From the NCBI RefSeq assembly GCF_014526325.1, contig NZ_JACNMJ010000005.1, positions 1 through 64,000 on the forward strand: 64,000 nt of DNA, in the 5' to 3' direction. The position numbers were made by a program, and so were the translations under genes. Positions 18,602 to 27,326 of this stretch are shown here, one piece after another. The DNA comes from Psychroserpens algicola (lineage in GTDB: Bacteria; Bacteroidota; Bacteroidia; Flavobacteriales; Flavobacteriaceae). The notes beneath the pieces were generated by a model. That model saw only the letters and a list, made by a program, of their open reading frames with translations, searched no databases and was not told the origin of the DNA. Numbering within the stretch: the stretch's first letter is position 1; each line of letters begins with the position of its first letter.

Positions 18602-19675
18602 ATGATGAAAAACACAGCTTTAACCGCAACTCATGAAGCCTTAGGTGCTAAAATGGTACCATTTGCAGGATATAATATGCCCGTTCAATATGATGGTGTC
18701 AATATAGAACATGAAGCCGTTAGAACTGGTGTTGGTGTGTTTGATGTATCGCATATGGGTGAATTTTTAATTGAAGGACCAAATGCGCTTGATTTGATTC
18801 AGAAAGTATGTAGTAATGATGCGTCAAAGTTAACGGTTGGAAAAGCACAATACAGCTGCTTGCCAAATGATGATGGAGGAATTGTTGATGATCTTATCGT
18901 ATACAGAATAAAAGAAGAAACCTATTTACTTGTCGTAAATGCGAGTAATATTGAAAAAGACTGGAACTGGATTAGCTCTAAAAATGATGTAGGTGCCGAA
19001 ATGCGTGATTTGAGCGAAGATTATTCGCTATTAGCCATTCAAGGTCCAAAAGCTGTCGAAGCCATGCAGTCATTGTCAAGTCATGACCTAGCGGAAATTA
19101 AATTCTACAACTTTGTCGTTGGTGATTTTGCTGGTATTGAACACGTGATTATTTCTGCAACAGGTTATACTGGAAGTGGCGGATTTGAAATCTATTGTAA
19201 AAATTCTGAAGTGAAACAAATTTGGGACAAGGTTATAGAAGCTGGAGCAAAACCTATCGGACTTGCTGCACGTGACACGCTTCGCCTGGAAATGGGGTAT
19301 TGTCTCTATGGAAATGATATTGACGATACTACTTCTCCTATTGAAGCCGGATTGGGCTGGATTACAAAATTCTCAAAAAAGTTCACCAATTCTGAAGCTT
19401 TAGAAGATGAAAAACGCCGTGGACCAGAACGCAAGCTAGTTGCTTTTGAATTGGATGAAAGAGGCATTCCGCGTCAAGGTTATGATATTGTAGATTCTAG
19501 TGGTAAAACCATAGGAAATGTTACCTCTGGAACCATGTCACCTAGTTTAGGTAAAGGTATTGGTTTAGGTTATGTGCCTCCAATTTTTTCGGAAGCTGGT
19601 AGTAAAATACTTGTTCAAATTCGCAAAAATGCTGTACCTGCAACTGTAGTAAAATTACCTTTTTACAAAGGATAA
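18602..19675 (+). CDS. gcvT: glycine cleavage system T protein (aminomethyltransferase)
   Basis: A 357-residue tetrahydrofolate-dependent aminomethyltransferase. It takes the aminomethyl group from lipoylated H protein and gives methylene-THF and ammonia. The N-terminus [19 protein letters not shown], the DVSHMGEF motif and the C-terminal GCV_T domain (from about residue 270) are typical. ATG codons at 18602 and 18605 are both plausible (MMKNTAL). The ATG at 18551 adds 17 residues unlike the family and lies in the promoter, so it was rejected. gcvP and gcvH are not nearby. Confidence 0.95.
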   Translation: MMKNTALTATHEALGAKMVPFAGYNMPVQYDGVNIEHEAVRTGVGVFDVSHMGEFLIEGPNALDLIQKVCSNDASKLTVGKAQYSCLPNDDGGIVDDLIVYRIKEETYLLVVNASNIEKDWNWISSKNDVGAEMRDLSEDYSLLAIQGPKAVEAMQSLSSHDLAEIKFYNFVVGDFAGIEHVIISATGYTGSGGFEIYCKNSEVKQIWDKVIEAGAKPIGLAARDTLRLEMGYCLYGNDIDDTTSPIEAGLGWITKFSKKFTNSEALEDEKRRGPERKLVAFELDERGIPRQGYDIVDSSGKTIGNVTSGTMSPSLGKGIGLGYVPPIFSEAGSKILVQIRKNAVPATVVKLPFYKG

Positions 19676-19697
19676 TTGATAGATTCAAAGTATCGTA

Positions 19698-20531
19698 ATG
19701 AAAGCGTTTGAAAGTAAACACCGTATTTTAATTTTAGGCGCTAGCGGATTTATTGGAAATGCTATATACAAAGAACTTTGTGCCTATTTTAAAACCTATG
19801 GCACCTATCGTATTCCGAAGAAAATCTATGAAGACAACCATCATTTTTTTCAATACAATGTTGAAGAAGACGATGTTTACGAAGTTCTGGAAGCCACTAA
19901 ACCATCTATTATAATTTCGTGCTTACGTGGTGATTTTAACGCACAAACTATTGCTCATCATCACATTTCAGAATACATTCTAGAACACGATTGCAAGCTA
20001 ATTTTTCTATCATCAGCGAATGTTTTTGATGCTTATAGTAAATATCCAAGCTATGAGTTAGACAAAACTCTGAGTGGTAGTATTTATGGGCATTTTAAGA
20101 TTAAAATTGAAAATTTATTACTTCGCCTTCCGAAGAAAAAAGTAGCCATTCTCAGATTACCAATGGTTTTAGGTTCGCAATCTCCACGACTAAAAGAAAT
20201 CAAGCAACATTTACATGATAAAACGGCTATTGAAATTTTTCCTAACATCATCATGAATGTGACGACCGACTCTAAAATCACTCAGCAAATTCATTATATC
20301 ATTAATAGAAACAAGTTTGGCATCTTTCATCTGGGAAGTACCGATTTAGTTCACCATGACGAATACATCAAAGACATTATCAGTCTGATTTCCTCAAAAA
20401 ACGGAGTCGTTTACAAACATGTTTATACCACTAATGAAGATCGTTATTTAGCTGTTTTACCAAAATTTAATAAGCTTCCGAAGCACTTAGAAATTACGAG
20501 TAAAGAAGTTCTAGACGACCTTTTAAAATAA
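19698..20531 (+). CDS. SDR-family NAD(P)-dependent sugar-nucleotide reductase-like protein
   Basis: This 277-residue Rossmann protein resembles RmlD-type dTDP-4-dehydrorhamnose reductases and related epimerases. The dinucleotide loop GASGFIG is at 14-20. The catalytic residues look intact: Ser105 or Ser106 in LSSANVF, and Tyr130/Lys134 in YGHFK. It follows gcvT by 22 bp and may be co-transcribed, but there is no metabolic link to glycine cleavage. The rml pathway genes are absent here, so the substrate is unknown. Confidence 0.75.
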   Translation: MKAFESKHRILILGASGFIGNAIYKELCAYFKTYGTYRIPKKIYEDNHHFFQYNVEEDDVYEVLEATKPSIIISCLRGDFNAQTIAHHHISEYILEHDCKLIFLSSANVFDAYSKYPSYELDKTLSGSIYGHFKIKIENLLLRLPKKKVAILRLPMVLGSQSPRLKEIKQHLHDKTAIEIFPNIIMNVTTDSKITQQIHYIINRNKFGIFHLGSTDLVHHDEYIKDIISLISSKNGVVYKHVYTTNEDRYLAVLPKFNKLPKHLEITSKEVLDDLLK

Positions 20532-20640
20532 GGACATATTACATTTTACAGTAAAAACCAATCGCTTTATCTTTTTTTATAGTTTCAAACGATTATAACT
20601 ATTATTTTACGACAAATTACCGTACATTTAAGTAAAATAA

Positions 20641-20937
20641 ATGCCTATGAGTTTAATGAAAGATGAAAACATTGAAAAACGATTACTACGATTTCCAGAC
20701 TGGGAACACAGAAATAATAGCCTGTATGCCGAATTTGAATTTGATAATTTCAAAGATTGCTTTAGTGCTATGAGTCGAATTGCTTTTGAATGTGAAGCTC
20801 AAAACCACCATCCAAAATGGACAAACATTTACAATGTATTAAAGATTTCATTATCTACTCATGACGTTGATGGTGTTACCGAAAAAGATTTTAAACTTGC
20901 TGAAGCAATTGAAGCTATCGTTGAAGTTCAAGACTAA
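20641..20937 (+). CDS. phhB: 4a-hydroxytetrahydrobiopterin dehydratase (pterin-4a-carbinolamine dehydratase)
   Basis: A 98-residue protein of typical family length that dehydrates pterin-4a-carbinolamine formed by aromatic amino acid hydroxylases. The catalytic histidines are His56-His57 in AQNHHPKW and His74 in LSTHDVDGVT. An internal ATG at 20656 (MKDEN) is an equally plausible start. No phenylalanine hydroxylase gene is in view. Confidence 0.9.
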   Translation: MPMSLMKDENIEKRLLRFPDWEHRNNSLYAEFEFDNFKDCFSAMSRIAFECEAQNHHPKWTNIYNVLKISLSTHDVDGVTEKDFKLAEAIEAIVEVQD

Positions 20938-20982
20938 ATTTTGGTTCAATTTTTGAACTCTATGCCTATCTAAACATCTTTT

Positions 20983-23043
20983 ATGCCTAAACACCTACAC
21001 ATAATTTTAATAATTTGCCTATTTAGTTTATTAGCCTCAAGTCAGGATAAGAATATCTTTTGCAATCAACTTCAAGCCTTACATAATACAGTTAAAAAGC
21101 ATCATTACCAACCTAAAACTATCAACGATAGCCTCTCTAGTCATGTATATGATTTGTTTCTTAAAAGTCTAGATGAAGACAAGCGCCTCTTTACCAAAGA
21201 GGATTTAAAAACATTTGAATTAGACCGATATGAACTTGATAATTACATCGAACATAATATTTGCTTTTTCATTGAAAAATATACAACAACACTGTCTCAA
21301 CGCATTGAAACTTCAAAGGCTATTCTCAATGATTTAAGAGACGAAACCTTTGATTATTCGGGAAAAGACACCCTTCGTTTTAAACCAGAATCTACGTTTA
21401 GATATTTAAAAAACGAAGCGGCAATGAAAACGTACTGGAGTAAACGCACTCGCTATAATATCTTATACACGCTTGTTGAAAATGATTCCGTTCTAAAACA
21501 TATTAAAGGCGATTTTAAAGCGCGTGAAGCCGAATTGAAACCGAAATTAATTCAGAAAGAAATTTGCCAGCTTGAAGAATTACAAAACCGATTAGGTAGC
21601 GTTGATAATTTTGTAAAAGAAGCCTTTTTAAATGCCTATTTACATTATCAGGATCCTAACTCTTCTTTTTTTAATCCTACTGAAAAGGAAATGTTTGAGA
21701 ACTCCTTATCTAACGATCAATATTCCTTCGGAATAATAACTGCTAAAAACGATAATGGCGACATCATTATCGCTCATATTACGCCTGGAAGTGCAGCCTT
21801 TAATCATGGTGATTTTGAAGTCAATGACATTATAAAATCTATGAGGTCTGACACCGAAATTTTAGAAACCTACTGTGTGTCTAATCAAGATGTTTTAGCC
21901 TTTACAAGCAATCAAAATCATCATACCATGACGTTTAAAATTAAAAAGCAAAATGGTACTGTAAAAGATATTGAGCTCACTAAAACAGTTACTAAAATTG
22001 AAGAAAATACAGTTTCCGGATATATTATTGAAAGTAAATCTAAAATGGGGTATATCAATATCACTAGTTTTTATTCTGACTTTGAATCTCCTAACGGATT
22101 GGGCTTAGCTAATGACGTTGCAAAAGAATTATATAAACTTCAAAAAGAAAATATTGAAGGTCTTATTCTCGATTTGAGATTCAATGGTGGTGGTTCTATG
22201 AAAGAGGCTATTGATCTTTCAGGAATGTTTATTAATAGAGGTCCGTTATCAATTTTAAAATACAGTAACGGAGAAACAACAACCATAAAAGATTTAAACA
22301 GAGGTGCTTTATTTTCAAAACCTATAGTTGTTTTAGTCAACAATTACAGCGCTTCTGCTTCAGAATTTTTTGCAGCTGCAATGCAAGATTATAACAGAGC
22401 AATAATCGTTGGAGCAACAACACACGGAAAAGCATCAGCTCAGGTAATTTTACCTCTTGCTCAAGACGAAAGCTTAGGCTATTCGAAACTAACAGTCGAG
22501 AAATTTTATCGTGTAACAGGTAAAAGTCATCAATCTCAAGGTGTGATTCCTGATATTATTCTTCCAAGTGTTTATGATGATTTTAAAACGCAAGAACAAT
22601 TTGAAGCATTTGCTCTTCAAAATGACTCAATTGATGGTATTAGAAAATTTCCGAAGCTAAAAACATTACCCATAAATGAGCTCAAAAAGCGAAGTCAAAA
22701 TAGAATTACAAATGACATTTATTTTAAAGCTATACAAGAGTTAAACCAATTGATTATTGATAATTACTTTCAAATTGATACTGAATATTTATTGACATTA
22801 GACAATGTCTATCGTGAAATGACATCTTACCGAAATCAATGGAAAACCATAAACCAGCCTATTGAGGCTCACGAATCTAATTTTATGGTCAAAAACTCAG
22901 CGTTTACAAAAGAAGTTGTAAGCTACAATGAGGATCAAAAACTTATAAATGAAGCGTTATTAAAAGACATAAAACAAGATATTTATATTGAAGAAGCACA
23001 AGCAATTCTTCAAGATTTACTCAATTTAAATCCCTTAAACTAA
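20983..23043 (+). CDS. prc: carboxy-terminal processing (tail-specific) protease, S41 family
   Basis: A 686-residue exported serine protease. The signal peptide ends near LLASSQ, then comes a helical N-terminal TSP region (LFLKSLDEDKRLFTKEDL), a PDZ-like segment at about 245-345 and the S41 core. By alignment to E. coli Tsp the nucleophile is Ser458 in YSASASE, with Lys483 in HGKAS and Asp469 in QDYNR. The C-terminal about 130 residues match the extra domain of long Prc proteins. It should trim periplasmic or secreted proteins from their C-termini. One base separates its stop from the next gene, so the two likely act or are expressed together. Confidence 0.93.
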   Translation: MPKHLHIILIICLFSLLASSQDKNIFCNQLQALHNTVKKHHYQPKTINDSLSSHVYDLFLKSLDEDKRLFTKEDLKTFELDRYELDNYIEHNICFFIEKYTTTLSQRIETSKAILNDLRDETFDYSGKDTLRFKPESTFRYLKNEAAMKTYWSKRTRYNILYTLVENDSVLKHIKGDFKAREAELKPKLIQKEICQLEELQNRLGSVDNFVKEAFLNAYLHYQDPNSSFFNPTEKEMFENSLSNDQYSFGIITAKNDNGDIIIAHITPGSAAFNHGDFEVNDIIKSMRSDTEILETYCVSNQDVLAFTSNQNHHTMTFKIKKQNGTVKDIELTKTVTKIEENTVSGYIIESKSKMGYINITSFYSDFESPNGLGLANDVAKELYKLQKENIEGLILDLRFNGGGSMKEAIDLSGMFINRGPLSILKYSNGETTTIKDLNRGALFSKPIVVLVNNYSASASEFFAAAMQDYNRAIIVGATTHGKASAQVILPLAQDESLGYSKLTVEKFYRVTGKSHQSQGVIPDIILPSVYDDFKTQEQFEAFALQNDSIDGIRKFPKLKTLPINELKKRSQNRITNDIYFKAIQELNQLIIDNYFQIDTEYLLTLDNVYREMTSYRNQWKTINQPIEAHESNFMVKNSAFTKEVVSYNEDQKLINEALLKDIKQDIYIEEAQAILQDLLNLNPLN

Positions 23044-23044
23044 A

Positions 23045-24079
23045 ATGAAAACTTTACCCCTTAAACTAACATTAATACTATTATTTGTCATATCAACTGC
23101 CAGTTCTCAAAGTTTTGACAATGCTTCTGAATACTTAGATTTTGTTGCTAAAGAACAACAAGCTGTTACAAAAAGTATGTGGAAATACACCAAAGCACTT
23201 GCTCACAGCAAAAGTGACAGAAGTATTGAAGGCAAACGAAAAAACCTTTTAAAAACAGTTGACAGAGCCATAGAAAAAATTAAAAAAGCTGATGGTTTTG
23301 AGGGTGATGACTACAAAAACAAAGTCTTGAAACATATGACGTTTAATAAGGACTTACTCAATCAGGACTATGCAAAAATCATTGACATGAAAGCAGTTGC
23401 CGAACAGTCTTATGATGCTATGGAAGCCTATATTTTGGCTCAGGAACTCGCGGATCAAAAAATGGAAGAATCACAGCAAGAGTATGAAAAAGATTTTTAT
23501 GAATTTGCCAACACCCATAACATTCAAATTGTGGAAAGTGAATCTGACTTGGGTAAAAAAATGAAAATTTCAAATGAAGTTTTTGAGCATTATAATGATT
23601 TATATCTCACTTATTTTAAAGTCTATATCAACGAAGTATATCTATGGGAAGCTGTCGAAGCCAATGATATTAGCGCCATTCAGCAAAATGCTAATGCGCT
23701 TAATGCTGCTGCAAAAGAAGGGCTTGAAATTTTAAACACAAAAGACACCTATAAAAATGATAAGTCTATCATTAACTCAACTAAAACAGCCTTTGAGTTT
23801 TTTATAGAAGAAAGTGAAGAGAAGATTCCTCAAATCACAGAGTTTCTAATTCTGAATGAAGACTTTGAAAAAATAAAAACAACTTTAGAGCAGACGCCTG
23901 AACGCAAACGTACTAAAGAGCAAATAAACAACTACAACAAGAAAGTCAAAGACATCAATAAAGGAGCTGCTAATTACAATAAAATCAATAATCAGCTCAA
24001 TACAAAGCGCCAAAATGTTATTAATAGCTTAAATAATACCAATGCCAATTTTTTATCAAAACATATCCCAAAAGACTAA
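23045..24079 (+). CDS. secreted alpha-helical protein of unknown function (possibly LIC11966-like)
   Basis: A 344-residue protein with a clear signal peptide (LFVISTASSQ). The rest is strongly charged, rich in Lys, Glu and Asn, and predicted by eye to be almost wholly helical. There are no cysteines or catalytic motifs I recognise. It resembles small families of helical surface proteins annotated as LIC11966-like in Bacteroidota, a name I offer with low certainty. It starts 2 bp after the protease gene, so it may be a substrate, adaptor or partner of the protease. Confidence 0.7.
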   Translation: MKTLPLKLTLILLFVISTASSQSFDNASEYLDFVAKEQQAVTKSMWKYTKALAHSKSDRSIEGKRKNLLKTVDRAIEKIKKADGFEGDDYKNKVLKHMTFNKDLLNQDYAKIIDMKAVAEQSYDAMEAYILAQELADQKMEESQQEYEKDFYEFANTHNIQIVESESDLGKKMKISNEVFEHYNDLYLTYFKVYINEVYLWEAVEANDISAIQQNANALNAAAKEGLEILNTKDTYKNDKSIINSTKTAFEFFIEESEEKIPQITEFLILNEDFEKIKTTLEQTPERKRTKEQINNYNKKVKDINKGAANYNKINNQLNTKRQNVINSLNNTNANFLSKHIPKD

Positions 24080-24088
24080 TACTAAGTA

Positions 24089-24119
24089 TTGTCATTTTGA
24101 TATAATTTCGATAATTTTG
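24089..24119 (+). promoter_or_regulatory. candidate promoter of the yebC-like gene
   Basis: TTG (24089-24091) and TAATTTTG (24112-24119) are separated by 20 nt, matching the Bacteroidota -33/-7 pattern. The ATG is 32 bp downstream. Confidence 0.6.
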
Positions 24120-24151
24120 GAAGCACTAAAAATTAATAAAACAGAACGATA

Positions 24152-24874
24152 ATGGGAAGAGCGTTTGAATTTCGCAAAGCAAGAAAAATGAAACGATGGT
24201 CGGCAATGAGCAAAGCCTTTACACGTATTGGTAAAGACATTGTGATGGCTGTTAAAGAAGGTGGTCCTGATCCCGATTCTAATTCTAGATTACGTGCCGT
24301 AATTCAAAATGCTAAGGCAGTTAATATGCCTAAAGACAATGTAGAACGCGCTATTAAACGTGCTTCTGACAAAAGTCAAGGTGATTATAAAGAAGTCGTT
24401 TTTGAAGGTTATGCACCTCATGGTATTGCGGTACTGGTAGAAACTGCAACAGATAATAACACACGTACTGTAGCTAATGTACGTAGCTATTTTAATAAAG
24501 TTGATGGTAGTTTAGGAACATCTGGCTCTGTCGTATTTATGTTTGATCACACTTGTAATTTTAGAATTAATGCTGAAGGTTTAGATCCAGAAGAAATAGA
24601 ACTCGAATTTATCGATTTTGGTGCTGAAGAAGTATTTGCCGATGATGATGGCATCTTAATTTATGCGCCTTTTGAAAGTTTTGGTGCTATACAAGCTGAA
24701 TTAGAATCGCGAGAGATTGAAATTTTATCGTCTGGCTTTGAGCGTATTCCTCAGGTGACAAAAAAATTAACTCCTGAGCAGGCTGAAGATGTCGAAAAAC
24801 TACTCGAAAAACTGGAAGAAGATGATGACGTACAAAACGTCTATCATACCATGGAGGAATCTACTGAAGACTAG
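24152..24874 (+). CDS. yebC: YebC/PmpR (TACO1) family protein
   Basis: This 240-residue protein has full family length and signature motifs: an N-terminal basic MGRAFEFRKARKMKRW region, GGPDPDSNSRLR, the KAVNMPKDNVERAIKRA helix and the EGYAPHGIAVLVE core. Members have been described as DNA-binding transcriptional regulators and, more recently, as ribosome-associated factors that help translation of difficult sequences. The sequence alone does not decide between these. The C-terminus is very acidic. It is followed by a strong terminator. Confidence 0.93.
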   Translation: MGRAFEFRKARKMKRWSAMSKAFTRIGKDIVMAVKEGGPDPDSNSRLRAVIQNAKAVNMPKDNVERAIKRASDKSQGDYKEVVFEGYAPHGIAVLVETATDNNTRTVANVRSYFNKVDGSLGTSGSVVFMFDHTCNFRINAEGLDPEEIELEFIDFGAEEVFADDDGILIYAPFESFGAIQAELESREIEILSSGFERIPQVTKKLTPEQAEDVEKLLEKLEEDDDVQNVYHTMEESTED

Positions 24875-24894
24875 ATTAACACAATATCACTATC

Positions 24895-24918
24895 ACCCGA
24901 ACTCGTTTCGGGTTTTTT
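24895..24918 (+). terminator. rho-independent terminator after yebC
   Basis: ACCCGAA (24895-24901) pairs with TTCGGGT (24907-24913) around CTCGT, followed by six T. It lies between two converging genes; the plus-strand T-run favours yebC. Confidence 0.85.
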
Positions 24919-24929
24919 ATGCCGAAATA

Positions 24930-26159
24930 TTACGCATTTTTGGCTTCAATCCATTTACTCATAAACTTCGTGCTTTGCATGCTATGATGTTGTAATAGTT
25001 GTCCGATAAAATTGCGTTCGCGATGCGTTTTTAAGTGTTCTGACACTTCATTTAAACGTTCCGTGAGCTGCTTTTCAAATTTCGCCTTCGAAAATTGAGT
25101 ATGCAAGACTTTAAATCCTGAATCTTGCATTGAAGTCCACAGTGGCTTATTTCCGTATAATTCAACAGCATAATTGACAAATTCTTCTGCAGTCTCACAA
25201 ACATGATCTTGTTTAATATCGTCAACAATACCCTCTACTCCAACTGGTGTTGAAACGTAAGGTGTTCCGTTTTTCATAGCATCAAACAACTTCCCCTTTA
25301 AACCTGCTCCAAAACGCATAGGCGCTAAAAGTACTCTGGAATGTTGCATTACTTCGTTGACATCCTCTGCAAAACCTTTGATTAAAAACCCGTCTTTTTC
25401 GTTATGTAACTGATTAACTTTTTGCGAGGCATAAGCACCATAATTATGTAATTCTGCATCTGGTAATTGCGCTCTAATTTGTTTCCAGAGTGAATGTTTC
25501 AAATAAAGTAAAGCATCATAATTAGGTTCATGTAGAAAATTTCCAATGGTGATAAAATGCTGACGGACTTCAAATTGAGGAAAGGTGTTTTTCTGGACTT
25601 CGGTTATATCATCAACCAAAAATGGTACATACAGCAACAAACTGTCATCCATATTAAACGTCTCCTTTAGAAGTTTCATTTCCGCAGTAGAAATAATCAA
25701 ACTCAAATCACAGCGATATATACTTGCTATTTCGCGTTTGGCGGTATCATTAAATAAATAATCGTTAATATGTTGCGAGTCCTTCTTTAAAGCCTGTTGT
25801 CTGGCACGTCTAAGAAAATGTAAATCTTCGGTATCAAGAATTTTAATCGCTTCAGGACTATGCTTTGAAATGCGCCATCCAAATTGCTCTTCGGTCATAA
25901 ACCGATCAAAGAGTACGACATCGGGATTTAAATTGGTAATAAAGGTATCAAAACTTGAATGATTGAGTTGTATAGAAGCTTTGTCAACACCAATAGTTGC
26001 TAGATCAAATGCGTTATCACTTTTTCCGCAAGCGCTTGCAAATGTAATCTGGTAAGACTGAGATTTAAAATATGTAATTAATTGCAACATTCTGCTTCCA
26101 GCAGCAGAACTCTTAGGTTCTGGCCATACAAAGCCAATAACCAGTAGATGCTTGCTCAT
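24930..26159 (-). CDS. glycosyltransferase, GT-B fold (GT4-like)
   Basis: A 409-residue protein with the C-terminal donor-site signature of family 4 glycosyltransferases: PMRFGAGLKGKLFDAMKNG followed by GTPYVSTPVGVEGI. The N-terminal half (VIGFVWPEPKSSAAGSRM) matches an acceptor-binding Rossmann domain. No signal peptide or membrane span is seen, so it is cytosolic or peripheral. The acceptor and sugar cannot be told. It ends an apparent two-gene unit, starting 6 bp after the haem-binding protein, a pairing with no obvious functional logic. Confidence 0.8.
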   Translation of the reverse strand: MSKHLLVIGFVWPEPKSSAAGSRMLQLITYFKSQSYQITFASACGKSDNAFDLATIGVDKASIQLNHSSFDTFITNLNPDVVLFDRFMTEEQFGWRISKHSPEAIKILDTEDLHFLRRARQQALKKDSQHINDYLFNDTAKREIASIYRCDLSLIISTAEMKLLKETFNMDDSLLLYVPFLVDDITEVQKNTFPQFEVRQHFITIGNFLHEPNYDALLYLKHSLWKQIRAQLPDAELHNYGAYASQKVNQLHNEKDGFLIKGFAEDVNEVMQHSRVLLAPMRFGAGLKGKLFDAMKNGTPYVSTPVGVEGIVDDIKQDHVCETAEEFVNYAVELYGNKPLWTSMQDSGFKVLHTQFSKAKFEKQLTERLNEVSEHLKTHRERNFIGQLLQHHSMQSTKFMSKWIEAKNA

Positions 26160-26165
26160 AACAAT

Positions 26166-26639
26166 TTATTGAGCTTCTCCGTCAAACATGTATCTAAATC
26201 GTACACGGTCTGCCCAGTCTTTGATCGCTAATATTTGAGCTTCGGTTAGTTTTGCATCGCCATGAGTATAAGTATAAGAAGGCAAAGGCATTTTCTTCTC
26301 CATAACTTCTTCTACCAATTCATCCATTTTATGCTTTTTCTTTTTTAAATCATAAGTATCCCAAGCTGAAACGTTAAAATGTTTTTTTCCGTCTTCAACA
26401 TGTTCTGCCATCCAATAATTAACTGGAGTAATGTTATTATACCAAGGATATCTCGTAACATCACTATGGCAATCAAAACATGTATTTTTTAAAATATCAT
26501 GTACATCACCAGGAGGCTGTGTATCAGCAATGAATGCATCTATTGAAGCGAGTTCGCCTTCATTTTTATCAGGTCCAAAAAATTGCATTATAATAAACAC
26601 GACCAATAAAGCTACAAGAATCTTTTTTATAATTTTCAT
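26166..26639 (-). CDS. haem-binding domain protein with a single CxxCH motif
   Basis: A 157-residue protein with an N-terminal uncleaved signal-anchor or signal peptide (residues 6-21) and one c-type haem site, Cys54-Cys57-His58 (TCFDCHSD). Conserved Trp/Tyr/Pro residues follow (RYPWYNNITPVNYW). This is the Haem_bd domain pattern of Bacteroidota. A Met-rich MEKKMPLP segment could supply the sixth ligand. It is probably periplasmic and involved in electron transfer or sensing, by inference only. Confidence 0.8.
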   Translation of the reverse strand: MKIIKKILVALLVVFIIMQFFGPDKNEGELASIDAFIADTQPPGDVHDILKNTCFDCHSDVTRYPWYNNITPVNYWMAEHVEDGKKHFNVSAWDTYDLKKKKHKMDELVEEVMEKKMPLPSYTYTHGDAKLTEAQILAIKDWADRVRFRYMFDGEAQ

Positions 26640-26676
26640 TTTATATAATTTTAATGGGTTAAAAATACAAAAGACA

Positions 26677-27249
26677 TTGACTACAAAGCAACTTTATAAA
26701 GAATTAAACTATGTAAATCACTCGCGAGAGAAACGCCTTTTTTATGCCAATATGGTGATTAGCAATCCCGATTTAATTCCAAAATTACTAGAAATTTTAT
26801 TTTTGGTCGATGATAAGGTATCCTGTAGAGCGGCTTGGGTATATGAATTTATGTGTGGCGAACATCTAGAAGCGAGTATTCCGTATTTAGACACCTTTAC
26901 AATGCATATGAATAAGGTGCACTTAGATCCTGCAGTTCGTCCAGTAGCAAAGGTTTGTGAATATCTGGTTAAAGCCTATTATTCCAAAGAGCAGAATCAA
27001 ATAAAATCTGCACTTCTTCCTATTTATAAAGAACGTATTATTGAAGCCTGCTTTGACTGGATGATTAACGACGAAAAAATAGCGCCTAAAGCCTATGCCA
27101 TGAATGCGCTTTATCTACTTGGACAAGATTACGACTGGATTCATTCCGAACTGGTAATGATATTAGAACGGGATTATCAAATGCAGAGTTCAGGTTTTAA
27201 GGCAAGAGCACGACACATTCTAAAAAAAGTAAAGAAAAACAACACATAA
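26677..27249 (+). CDS. HEAT-like helical protein encoded upstream of purB
   Basis: A 190-residue protein beginning at TTG 26677 (TTKQLYKELNYV). The frame is open further upstream to an ATG at 26431, but that stretch lies inside the opposite-strand haem-protein gene, so I reject the longer form. The sequence is helical with repeated LYxxF/YLL patterns reminiscent of HEAT repeats and has no catalytic motif. In related genomes a short protein next to purB is sometimes mislabelled adenylosuccinate lyase; this one lacks the lyase signature. It lies 77 bp before purB. Function unknown. Confidence 0.75.
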   Translation: MTTKQLYKELNYVNHSREKRLFYANMVISNPDLIPKLLEILFLVDDKVSCRAAWVYEFMCGEHLEASIPYLDTFTMHMNKVHLDPAVRPVAKVCEYLVKAYYSKEQNQIKSALLPIYKERIIEACFDWMINDEKIAPKAYAMNALYLLGQDYDWIHSELVMILERDYQMQSSGFKARARHILKKVKKNNT

Positions 27250-27298
27250 CTCATCTAAATTCTGTACAATCTGTATTCGGTCTTCGGACTAAAAAAAC

Positions 27299-27306
27299 TA
27301 TCTTTG
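27299..27306 (+). promoter_or_regulatory. candidate -7 element of purB
   Basis: TATCTTTG matches TAnnTTTG, 20 bp before the ATG at 27327. No TTG partner was found. Confidence 0.45.
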
Positions 27307-27326
27307 CAGGCTTAAACACACAACCA

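Noticed and set aside
26431-26676. Extended N-terminus for the HEAT-like protein
   Set aside because: Lies inside the haem-binding protein gene on the other strand; the TTG at 26677 gives a compact protein.
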